Source: Amoeboradix gromovi
Taxonomy: Eukaryota; Sanchytriomycota; Sanchytriomycetes; Sanchytriales; Sanchytriaceae
DNA: 27,655 nt
Assembly (NCBI GenBank): GCA_018985225.1
Contig: JADGIF010000045.1
Coordinates: 1-27,655 of the forward strand
Reading direction: 5' to 3'
In this document: piece by piece, positions 7,804-15,384 of the stretch
How the letters are laid out: the number at the start of each line of letters is the position of its first letter
How positions within the stretch are numbered: the stretch's first letter is position 1
The notes under the pieces: model-generated
The model's database searches: none
Seen by the model: only the letters and a program-made list of their open reading frames with translations
Told to the model about the DNA's origin: nothing
Translations under genes and position numbers: made by a program

Positions 7804-8214
7804 TCAACATTCATTCAAATCCTTCAAAATATAATCATGGATTTCATCCATTATATGCTCATCCATTAACTCAGTATTTAATTGAACAGTTTTCGAATCT
7901 CTAAGGCGATTAAAATTACAACTATCATCTATAATAGCTGAGTCATTTTTGTATGTTTTATAATGTTCTTTATGTTCTGTTGAATTTACCTGTGCCACGT
8001 TGGTAACATTTGAGGACTTTAATTCAAATCCATATAGCAATTTATCTTCATCTGTCGACTCCACCAAGTCTTGTGCCGGCAGGCTCAACTCATGTTTGAA
8101 TTCAGTATTTGGATTTAAGGTTGTCTCAGAGTTAGACTTGCTTATAAAGTTTGGCTGCAGCCTTTCATTCATCGGATTAAAAACCGATCTGAACATGACG
8201 GAATACTCTTCCAT
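7804..8214 (-). CDS. Unknown acidic protein, 136 aa
   Basis: I do not recognise this protein. It is hydrophilic, rich in Asn, Glu, Asp and Ser, and ends in an acidic amphipathic stretch (MDEIHDYILKDLNEC). No signal peptide or membrane segment is visible. It starts at ATG 8214, 57 nt from the left end of repeat copy 1, and ends 27 nt from the convergent coiled-coil gene with its own AATAAA in the gap. Position, length and the poly(A) signal suggest a real gene. An additional short exon cannot be excluded. Confidence 0.6.
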   Translation of the reverse strand: MEEYSVMFRSVFNPMNERLQPNFISKSNSETTLNPNTEFKHELSLPAQDLVESTDEDKLLYGFELKSSNVTNVAQVNSTEHKEHYKTYKNDSAIIDDSCNFNRLRDSKTVQLNTELMDEHIMDEIHDYILKDLNEC

Positions 8215-8271
8215 TTCGATTGAAATGATGTTTCAAAATATTTGTAACCTTTATAGCCAAATCCAAATGTA

Positions 8272-8749
8272 ACATCAAATATAAAAACTGGACTAACTTT
8301 GTGTAACAACTTGGAACATTATTTCAGCTTTATTACTTTATGGATTTAAGAGGCGAGTGGACATTCAGCTAGTTGCGGAGTTGACGAGTATGACAGGAAA
8401 ATAAATATTCTGTACAGCTATTCTCTTACTCTTTCATCCAATCTTTATCTCAAATAAAATATCACTATAACTCTGTAAAAACTAGAATAGACAAGAGTAA
8501 TGATGTTGGTATAACATTACAAAATGACTCTAGAAAAGAGTACCGTCTAAGAAAATGCACCTTTTGCTTAGATGCTCAAAGACCTCATATATTTGAACGA
8601 GATGCAGGGTCTTCTAGTTTTATTTTGAAAAGAGGAATACAATCAATGAAAGAAAACTGGTATAATAGAAGATCTTTTATTAATGATTTCCTCCGTATGG
8701 TGCACCTCCTTTAAAAACGAGTTAGTCTAGTTTTTATATTTGGTGTCCC
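8272..8749 (+). mobile_element. TIR element copy 1 (non-autonomous DNA transposon)
   Basis: This 478-bp element ends in terminal inverted repeats: the left end reads ACATCAAATATAAAAACTGG and the right end, reverse complemented, ACACCAAATATAAAAACTAG. The 5' GGG seen in copies 2 and 3 is missing on the left. The 13-bp sequence CCAAATGTAACAT occurs at both borders (8263-8275 and 8748-8760) and resembles a target-site duplication. The interior is highly similar to copy 2. It lies between the 136-aa gene and the sideroflexin 3' end. The transposon superfamily is not recognised. Confidence 0.85.
8487..8714 (+). pseudogene. Coding remnant inside TIR element copy 1
   Basis: An open stretch without a start codon encodes a Cys-rich peptide (RKCTFCLDAQRPHIFERDAG, then ILKRGIQSMKENW). 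The frame is open back to 8394. The same peptide can be read in copy 2 with scattered, mostly amino-acid-changing differences. It is probably a leftover of a transposon-encoded protein that is no longer under selection. Confidence 0.4.
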
Positions 8750-8792
8750 AAATGTAACATGATATAGAGTTGCAAGAGATATATATATTTAC

Positions 8793-9782
8793 TTAGAGTC
8801 CCCGGTTGAAGGTGACAGGACCACTCGATTTAAGGTTCAAATAACTGTTATAAACTTCAGGTTCCAATTTAGACGAATCCATGTGACAGGTTTGATCAAA
8901 TAGTGCTAAAAACACTGGCAATCCAAATAAAAAGGATAGACCAACCAGAGAGGAATTCACCAAAATTGTTCTTGGCAACGAGTTTTTATGCATCTTGAAT
9001 AAATTTCTGGATGTCATGAAAGTGACAACAGTTGGTGGAATTACTAGTGCAGGTACACTGGCTAGCAGACGACTAAGAGCTGTCTGTCCTATTGCTACTT
9101 TTGCTGCGGTTTTAGATATTCCGACTTCATTTCCACTGGAATCAAAGACCTTTATCCCATTAATCAGTTCATTTTGTCTCATCAATAGCAAATTCGATGT
9201 AGAGGCCATGGAAACTGCAAAAAATGTTATATAAGGCACGAAAGCCTTATGTAATCTTCCGGTACTTTTCAAAAGGTTTAACCCTATGGCGATAGAGCAA
9301 GACACTCCTACAGCGCCAGCGTATCCGGTAAGAATATCTTTTGTACTAAGTATGCTAGACTTGTTGGCATTGAAATAATTAAATCCCACATTTGCAGTTT
9401 GATTCAACAATTGAGAAGAAATTATACCAGTCCAAGACATATTAGGGATTAGCATAAGTGCTACGACAGGGATGTTTGTAAGTGTATAGGAACTCATGCG
9501 AAACGGTAAAAAGATTTTTTCGTTAGTATCGGGGTGAAATGTCGCTTTTGTCAGGTTAGCATATTTCCAATACTGTCTTTCCGTAATAGAGCTGTCCACA
9601 ATTCCTAGCTGGTATTCCAATACTTTTGATTTCGCATACTCTTGATATTCTGAACTAGTGAACAGATTCAAAGGATTAGTGATGTCTAAGAAGTGCTTCA
9701 GTCTACCAAAATACGTTGACTGGTCATATCTTGGAGCTAGCAGATCACCGTATGGGTATTTGGAATTTGATATTTGAGACAT
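8793..9782 (-). CDS. Sideroflexin (mitochondrial amino-acid transporter family)
   Basis: A 329-aa sideroflexin, full length for the family (about 320-330 aa). Human SFXN1 and SFXN3 carry serine into mitochondria for one-carbon metabolism; the substrate here is inferred. The N-terminal half has the conserved HPDT motif (83-86) in TFHPDTNEKIFLPFRMS, followed by about five hydrophobic segments (roughly 102-118, 148-170, 178-196, 230-250, 270-293). There is no intron. The start is ATG 9782, 84 nt from TIR copy 2, so the upstream region is largely the repeat. No AATAAA is seen near its stop; only 43 nt separate the stop from the end of TIR copy 1. Confidence 0.95.
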   Translation of the reverse strand: MSQISNSKYPYGDLLAPRYDQSTYFGRLKHFLDITNPLNLFTSSEYQEYAKSKVLEYQLGIVDSSITERQYWKYANLTKATFHPDTNEKIFLPFRMSSYTLTNIPVVALMLIPNMSWTGIISSQLLNQTANVGFNYFNANKSSILSTKDILTGYAGAVGVSCSIAIGLNLLKSTGRLHKAFVPYITFFAVSMASTSNLLLMRQNELINGIKVFDSSGNEVGISKTAAKVAIGQTALSRLLASVPALVIPPTVVTFMTSRNLFKMHKNSLPRTILVNSSLVGLSFLFGLPVFLALFDQTCHMDSSKLEPEVYNSYLNLKSSGPVTFNRGL

Positions 9783-9866
9783 GCTCTACGAGAAGTGGAC
9801 TGGCGGTAAAGGGGAAAAAGAAAAAATGACTTGTCCAAAACCCCAAAAAACATATACAAAACATGT

Positions 9867-10375
9867 GGGACATCAAATATAAAAACTGGACTAACTTACT
9901 GTAACAACTTGAACATTATTTCAGCTTTATTAATTTTATGGATTTAAGAGGCGAGTGGACAGTCAGCTAGTTGCGGAGTTGACGAGTATAAAGGAAAATA
10001 AATAACTTTTTGTATCGAAATTTCAAAAATAAATATTCTGTACAGCTATTCTCTTACTTTTTCATCCAATCTTTATTTCAAATAAAATATCACTACTACA
10101 CTTCAAAGAAATAGATAAGAGTAATGATGTTAGTATAACATTACAAAATGACTCTAGAAAAGAGCACCGTCTAAGAATATGCACCTTTTGCTTAGATGCT
10201 CAAAGACCTCATATATTTGAACGAGATGCAGGGTCTTCTAGTATTATTTTAAAAAGAGGAATACAATCAACGAAAGAAAATTGGCATAATAGAAGACCTT
10301 TTATTAATGATAGCATTTCCTCGGTATGGAGCACCTTTAAAAACGAGTTAGTCTAGTTTTTATATTTGGTGTCCC
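9867..10375 (+). mobile_element. TIR element copy 2
   Basis: Intact 509-bp element starting GGGACATCAAATATAAAAAC and ending, reverse complemented, GGGACACCAAATATAAAAAC, with inverted repeats of about 30 bp. It differs from copy 1 by point changes and by an extra ~30 bp near 10004-10033. No convincing target-site duplication is visible. The left end faces the sideroflexin start 84 nt away, and the right end lies 10 nt from an ATG at 10386. Both TIRs contain a TATA-like TTTTTATATTTG. Confidence 0.9.
10111..10356 (+). pseudogene. Coding remnant inside TIR element copy 2
   Basis: Same Cys-containing peptide as in copy 1 (ICTFCLDAQRPHIFERDAG), open but lacking a start and diverging at its C-terminal end into the inverted repeat. 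Confidence 0.35.
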
Positions 10376-10385
10376 AAATGAAATC

Positions 10386-10738
10386 ATGTATTATCAGGCC
10401 ATTGCACTAGCTTTAAAACAATTGTCAAAGCTAGGAGACTCAATGACATGGACCTGATTTATAAATAATGTGTGTTAGAAATGACAATGGCTACAATTAT
10501 GAAATATGCGACTCAAGACGGCGAAATGAAGGAAGGATATGATTTATTTGGCAGCTATTTGTCTAGCAGAAGGGCCAATCACAGTACCTCAAAACTAGAA
10601 AATAGGGTATCCCTTGTTGTAAGCACGTTGGCAATTCCTATTCCTAATTTTAGAACGAAAGATGTAGGTTTGGAATCGATTTTTGGCTTTCAGCATAGTG
10701 GCAATTATGGGGTATTCTTACTTGAGATTTTTGTTTAA
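10386..10738 (+). other. Orphan short reading frames next to TIR copy 2
   Basis: Two short frames follow the repeat: 10386-10457 (23 aa, MYYQAIALALKQLSKLG...) and 10481-10738 (85 aa, MTMATIMKYATQDGEMKEG...). Neither is recognised. Joining them would need an intron length of 3n+2, but no GTA...TAAYNWAG unit lies between them. They may be the remains of a gene disrupted by the repeat, a small unknown gene, or chance. They end 64 nt from the convergent gamma-tubulin gene. Confidence 0.3.
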
Positions 10739-10797
10739 AAGAGTCAACTTAAGTTTCAATAAGGATTGCCGCTGATGTATTAAAAATGGAAATCTTG

Positions 10798-10803
10798 TTT
10801 ATT
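10798..10803 (-). terminator. Poly(A) hexamer at the gamma-tubulin stop
   Basis: Minus-strand AATAAA begins with the last base of the TAA stop at 10805-10803. Confidence 0.55.
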
Positions 10804-12309
10804 TAGCTTGCAATCCAATCTACATAATCAGACCTTTCGCATGCCTTGTATTCATCAATTAAACCCTGTACTACTTGCCTATATTATTGCAAAATACCTA
10901 GATTCTACAAATTCATCAAATGTATCACCAAATAACGGACACTTACGATATTGATCTAGAAATGCATTTCTTTTGAATAATCTGTCAAACTGTATCCCAG
11001 TTCTCTCAAATATCTGTTTCACACCAGTGTAATTAGCTAGCATTAATCCACTTAATTGTGTTGGCTGTATAACATCAACAGGTGCACTGATGGGTTCATC
11101 ATTAGTCATTGCATCTGTACCAAAAGCGGCTTTAGTTGGGGGTAAATGATACTTTCCCATCAGAGGAGATCTCTTCGAAGTAGCAACTTGTATACTCGCT
11201 GGTGCCCAGGTCATGAAAGGAGCCAGGCGCCGCTCTCTAATTCTTAGCAATGATTTATGAATCTCAGAAGGATCTACCTCACCTTGGATAATCTTTAAGA
11301 TTCCAAGATAGCATTCCTTACCTTGCTCACCACCTCTAGCATCGGTATTTAACAAAGTGGCGCCACAGCTAGCAGAAGAAGAATGCCGCGATGAAATAGC
11401 TACAAGACGATTTTTCGGTTGCAGCAATCTACGCATTATATCAGATACCGAAGTCTTTCTGATATTTCTAGCTTTATCTACTTGTTCACTACTAAACGGA
11501 GTATATGAAGGAATAAGGAACTGAGTCTGTGGTGTAGGGATTAAACCAGACAATATGCTAGTTAAATCGTTATTGAGGTAAGAAGGAAATCTCAAGGTAC
11601 ATGTAGAAGCGGCCATAACGGTTGCAATTAATTGATTCATCTGCGCGAAGGTTGGGTTCTTCAAATTTAGCTGGTCAGTTGCAATTCTTCCAATAGCAGC
11701 ATTATCTAGCACAACCACAGAATCAGCGTATTGAGAAAGCCGTTTCAGTGTTAAAATGCTATTATAAGGCTGTACAACAACATCTGAAGATTCTGAATTA
11801 TTGGGGAAAACTGAGAAAGTATGAAGAATAGATTTTGGGTATCTATCATGCAATCGTTCTAAAAAATAAGATCCCAAGCCGCTTCCAGTTCCACCGGCAA
11901 CACTATGAGCTAACGAAAACGCTTCCAATGAATCGCAACCATCTGCTTCTCTATCTATCATCTCAAATATGTCCTCATATATGTTCTCGCCATGTGTATA
12001 TCCCGACCCCCAATTATTTCCAGCCCCGCCGCCTTCATTAAACAAGTAAATGTTTTCCGGGTTAAACAAATGCCTGTATGGACCCGACAAAATACTATTA
12101 ATTACTCTGGGTTCCATATCAATAAGTAGGGATCTTGGGATGTAATGCTGGTCGTCTGCTTCATAAAAGAACACATCTTTTCTGTCCACCAATTCTTCTT
12201 GCAATATTCCATTTGGCGATATTCCATGCTCTCCACATAACTGCCTGAAAAATTCAGTTGCTATGCTATTTCCTGCTTGTCCAATTTGCAGATTAATAAT
12301 TTCTCGCAT
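10803..12309 (-). CDS. Gamma-tubulin, two exons
   Basis: Nucleates microtubules at spindle poles and basal bodies as part of the gamma-tubulin complex. The 495-aa product has the GTP-binding glycine loop AGGTGSG (~138-144), [28 protein letters not shown] and RRLLQPKN. A 19-nt intron (10879-10897) hides the true C-terminus: spliced, the protein continues [16 protein letters not shown] and ends DYVDWIAS, matching the gamma-tubulin tail and most like fungi. Unspliced, it would stop after ESRYFAII. Splicing leaves exactly 496 codons. Two insertions, one in the ISSRHSSS region and one between GKYHLPP and [10 protein letters not shown], make it about 45 residues longer than usual. The start [14 protein letters not shown] fits the family. 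Confidence 0.95.
10879..10897 (-). other. 19-nt intron in gamma-tubulin
   Basis: Minus strand GTATTTTGCAATAATATAG, with a weak branch-like AATAAT. Removal (phase 2) restores the conserved C-terminal tail. Confidence 0.93.
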
Positions 12310-12798
12310 TTAGACAATGTGCAATTCTTGAATTGTTTCAAAAACTATTGCTTAAGTTTATGTTACTGCTAAAGAGCACTTCTAATTTATAAACAAAGTC
12401 ATGCTGTCTTTTTTTTCTCTCGCCTTTCAATATTATTCTGTGTCTTTGTTAAAAAGAATTTCAAAGAGATTTTCCAGAAACTATTTCATAGAAGTGGAAA
12501 AGTTGAAGTGCAAGATAGTTCTATTTATCAGGAGTGGATGAGTATTGATAAAACCAAGAGTGCCAAATTATGCGGAAGGTGATAATTTCAATGCACAAAA
12601 TGCAGTCACATCGACCACGGAGATTTCAATCGATGGATTCTAACTTCACACAGGCAACATGCTAAAACGGTATCTATAATAGTTGACTTTACACGCAATG
12701 TGCTTTATTTACGTAGTTACAGATTTTTACATTTAAAGTAGGCGCTGTACGAGTCACAAAATGGAAATAATAAGATAGTTTATATAAAGTATTATTTA
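12310..12798. other. Intergenic region with a degraded coding remnant
   Basis: This gap separates MUS81 (3' end) from gamma-tubulin (start). On the plus strand one frame from about 12445 to 12739 is open except for two consecutive stops. It reads like protein before them (KEIFQKLFHRSGKVEVQD, QEWMSIDKTKSAKLCGR) and after them (CTKCSHIDHGDF, LTSHRQHAKT), the latter with C-x2-C...H-x2-H spacing. No family is recognised. It is probably a decayed gene or transposon piece. Confidence 0.35.
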
Positions 12799-14610
12799 CT
12801 AACTTGTAGTGTTTTCAATAAAATTTATCAACCTTTGACATACAACTGGTCCTAATACTAGCCGTGTTGGGACATACTTATATTTCTTGATTATCCTGCT
12901 GTATAGTTCTATATTTACATCCTTATGATCAATGTCGTTTAAACTTGAGAAAAATCCTTCTGTGAGTAACTTTCCGGGCTCTGGTGCTGATAAAATCTCC
13001 CTGTGCATATTACAAAAAGTTTTAAATCTCTTAATTAGCAATTCTGCCTTTATGGGTGTTACACCTTTAACTGCTGTCAAAAAGAGCCTGCTTATGTCCT
13101 TGATCATTAGGTGCTCAGATTTATCGCTTACTCCTTGAAATGCATCCAGCGTCAAATTCCAAGGAATGTCGTTGTCCAGCCCAATTACCAATTTACTAGA
13201 ATACTTGTCTACTTTGTAGTTTCTCATGTTTCTATAAAACGACTTGTCTTCAATACTTCTAGCCTCTACATAATAGATACCCGCGGTATATTTGGCTGTT
13301 ATTTGTTTTGTAAGAGTATGCAAATATGCCAGTGTGTGTCGAGGACCTGTAGTTCTAATTGGAATAAAGCCATTGTCAAGAATCTGAACAAAAGCAGTTT
13401 CCAAAGCTTCTACTCCGAAGCGATCTCGATCTTGCTGCTGATTTTGGGATTCTTCCAAGATGTAAAACACCTTCATCTGCATCTCTTGCAGTCTGCCTTT
13501 TTGCTCTAAATACCTTTTATCTTTTATAGAAGAAATCAAATCACAACTAGTTTTACGCTCTATTATGTAGTCCAGTACAACCTTGATCCTACCGTTCAAA
13601 CTGCAAGCTACCCAGAGTGCGTCGCCAAGTCTCAGAGGAGCCATTTCTACAGATATCCCCAAATCGTGTAATTTAGATTCCAATGAGTCTAACCTGAATC
13701 CTCCCAAGTTCTCCCTGTTATCTATAATCAGCTTGATTTTATATTCAGATAATACCTTTAGCGGAATGGAAGCATCTAACTCATCTGATATATCTATAAC
13801 CTCTATGTCATTAATAATATCATTAGTGAGACTATTTTGAGACAGGTCCATAAGTTTCGTTTCTTCTACAACACTGCTTGTACTGCATAAATCAATAACA
13901 TCATTTGGAGGTTTATTCATTATAGGGTTATAGGAGGGTATAAAAAACGAATTAGCCAAATCTATTGATTCTATAGGACTTGATACAGTCTCAATTGGAG
14001 GTGCGTCATTTGCTTTAAGGTTTCCCGCAATTTTGTCTAAGTTCAAAGATAGTTTTGCTGATATTTCAATGCCAAGATCAGTTAATGAATACTTGGCAGG
14101 TCTGCCATAAGACTCAAGAAGTTCTCGGGTTATTAAAGTTTTGACTGCTGTTGACAATGTTGAACTCGAACTCGAAGTACCTTCTAAGATCGAATCAGTA
14201 AACTGCTGGCATTCTTGAATTAAATCGCTTTTTGTAAAGTTACTTTGAGAGCTCTTGTACATGCCAACTAAAATACCAAATGCACACGATCTGTATTTAG
14301 GAACATAAGCTTTCTTTGGTTTTATGTTAACTGCATTTACAATAACATTCTGAACTATGAAAGGACGGGGAGTGTTGTTATCCTTGTACCATTGCCCTAT
14401 TTTAATGTCTATTCTAGCAGCTAGTTTATCGCCGATACCTTTTAACTTTTTAGCGTCTCTTCCTGAATAAATTGGATCGCTTCCGTTTATTAATGACTTA
14501 TAGGCAGTGTTTAGTGTGAATTGCGATTTAGAATCTTTCGCCTTGGCATCTTCGTGCCATTCCAGTATCCAGCGTTGTATATGTAGCTTAAAGTCTTTCA
14601 AGTCAGACAT
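12799..14610 (-). CDS. MUS81: MUS81 structure-specific endonuclease subunit
   Basis: Catalytic subunit of the MUS81-EME1 nuclease, which cuts branched DNA at stalled forks and recombination intermediates. The 603-aa protein has, in order: an N-terminal helix-hairpin-helix (~50-66, AKKLKGIGDKLAARI), a winged-helix region (~104-190), an Asn/Ser-rich linker (~200-285), the XPF-type nuclease domain from ~293 (IIDNRE, LRLGDALW, and the active-site IIERKTSCD at ~349-357), and a C-terminal helix-hairpin-helix ending RLVLGPVVCQRLINFI. The linker holds two SUMO-interacting-like motifs (VIDLC, VIDIS followed by acidic residues). There is no intron. The start is ATG 14610. The EME1 partner is not in the window. 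Confidence 0.95.
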   Translation of the reverse strand: MSDLKDFKLHIQRWILEWHEDAKAKDSKSQFTLNTAYKSLINGSDPIYSGRDAKKLKGIGDKLAARIDIKIGQWYKDNNTPRPFIVQNVIVNAVNIKPKKAYVPKYRSCAFGILVGMYKSSQSNFTKSDLIQECQQFTDSILEGTSSSSSTLSTAVKTLITRELLESYGRPAKYSLTDLGIEISAKLSLNLDKIAGNLKANDAPPIETVSSPIESIDLANSFFIPSYNPIMNKPPNDVIDLCSTSSVVEETKLMDLSQNSLTNDIINDIEVIDISDELDASIPLKVLSEYKIKLIIDNRENLGGFRLDSLESKLHDLGISVEMAPLRLGDALWVACSLNGRIKVVLDYIIERKTSCDLISSIKDKRYLEQKGRLQEMQMKVFYILEESQNQQQDRDRFGVEALETAFVQILDNGFIPIRTTGPRHTLAYLHTLTKQITAKYTAGIYYVEARSIEDKSFYRNMRNYKVDKYSSKLVIGLDNDIPWNLTLDAFQGVSDKSEHLMIKDISRLFLTAVKGVTPIKAELLIKRFKTFCNMHREILSAPEPGKLLTEGFFSSLNDIDHKDVNIELYSRIIKKYKYVPTRLVLGPVVCQRLINFIENTTS

Positions 14611-15382
14611 TCAAAAGTAAGTTTCAGGGAATGTCACTTCGCATCATTTTTAAGTATACCGTTATCATTGAATACGATATTTATTGACACAACATGGCTA
14701 CAAGTTGAGTTACCAAAGTTTGGCGTCCAAATTTTCCATCACCAGTAAATCGATACATTGCATCTCTTTCTTCCTTTCAATATTTCTTTCCCAATTTCCC
14801 ACTAATTTTCATTTCATTGTCTTTGGGCTGAAGGTCTTGAAAGGATGTTGTTGAGCACCATTTAAGAAGCCTTGGGTAATTTTGACATCCTGAGATATTG
14901 TTTGTGTTCCCAGATACCAACTAGTAAATAAAAAGGGTTGTACTTGATGTGATGATGTATTTGCACATGTTCACTTAATTGCAGTTTTTATCTGTTTTGG
15001 AAATGCTAATTTTGGCTTGTTGTCTTTATTCTTTCTAGTACGTCATTATCTTCTTTATCTGTTCTTTTGCAATGACTCTTTTTGTGCGCTTTTCCACTTC
15101 TTGGGGTTTTGGGCATAATAAAATCAATGACAGTGAATAATCCAGTGTGGTTTATGGGTGCCCTCCTGCGTATAGATGAGGACATGTGCAGAATGGGCTC
15201 ATTTATTTGAAGTATATGCATCCCTTTTAGTTTAGCGCCAATCCCCTAGTGAGTCCATTCGCTTTTGCAAACGATAGACTTGCGTCTCAGGTTTAAGTGT
15301 AAAAATTCTTAATTTTCTCAAGCGTTTTAAAAAGTAGTTGTGACAAGGAATTGTGTAACAATATTAAATAAAAGGTTGTTTA
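14611..15382. other. Intergenic region between MUS81 and myosin I
   Basis: A 772-nt gap that includes the MUS81 upstream region and one small candidate frame (15006-15221). Otherwise it is AT-rich sequence with pyrimidine-rich runs; I see no tRNA, repeat or further gene in it. Confidence 0.5.
15006..15221 (-). CDS. Candidate small basic protein, 71 aa
   Basis: An ATG-started frame with a Lys/Arg/His-rich C-terminal half (MPKTPRSGKAHKKSHCKRTD). It is not recognised. The composition is uneven enough to suggest coding sequence, but length and lack of homology leave it uncertain. It lies 161 nt beyond the myosin 3' end on the same strand. Confidence 0.3.
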   Translation of the reverse strand: MHILQINEPILHMSSSIRRRAPINHTGLFTVIDFIMPKTPRSGKAHKKSHCKRTDKEDNDVLERIKTTSQN

Positions 15383-15384
15383 TT
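15379..15384 (-). terminator. Poly(A) hexamer overlapping the myosin stop
   Basis: Minus-strand AATAAA overlaps the TAA stop (15385-15383). Confidence 0.5.

Noticed and set aside
8272-8749. LTR or piggyBac/mariner identity for the TIR element
   Set aside because: The ends are inverted, not direct, repeats, and neither TTAA nor TA duplications flank copies 2 or 3. The superfamily is left open.
13111-13509. 132-aa plus-strand frame opposite MUS81
   Set aside because: It lies fully antisense to well-conserved MUS81 nuclease sequence and has no recognisable features: a shadow frame. The same applies to the other antisense frames over AP beta, myosin, HMGR and HIRA.
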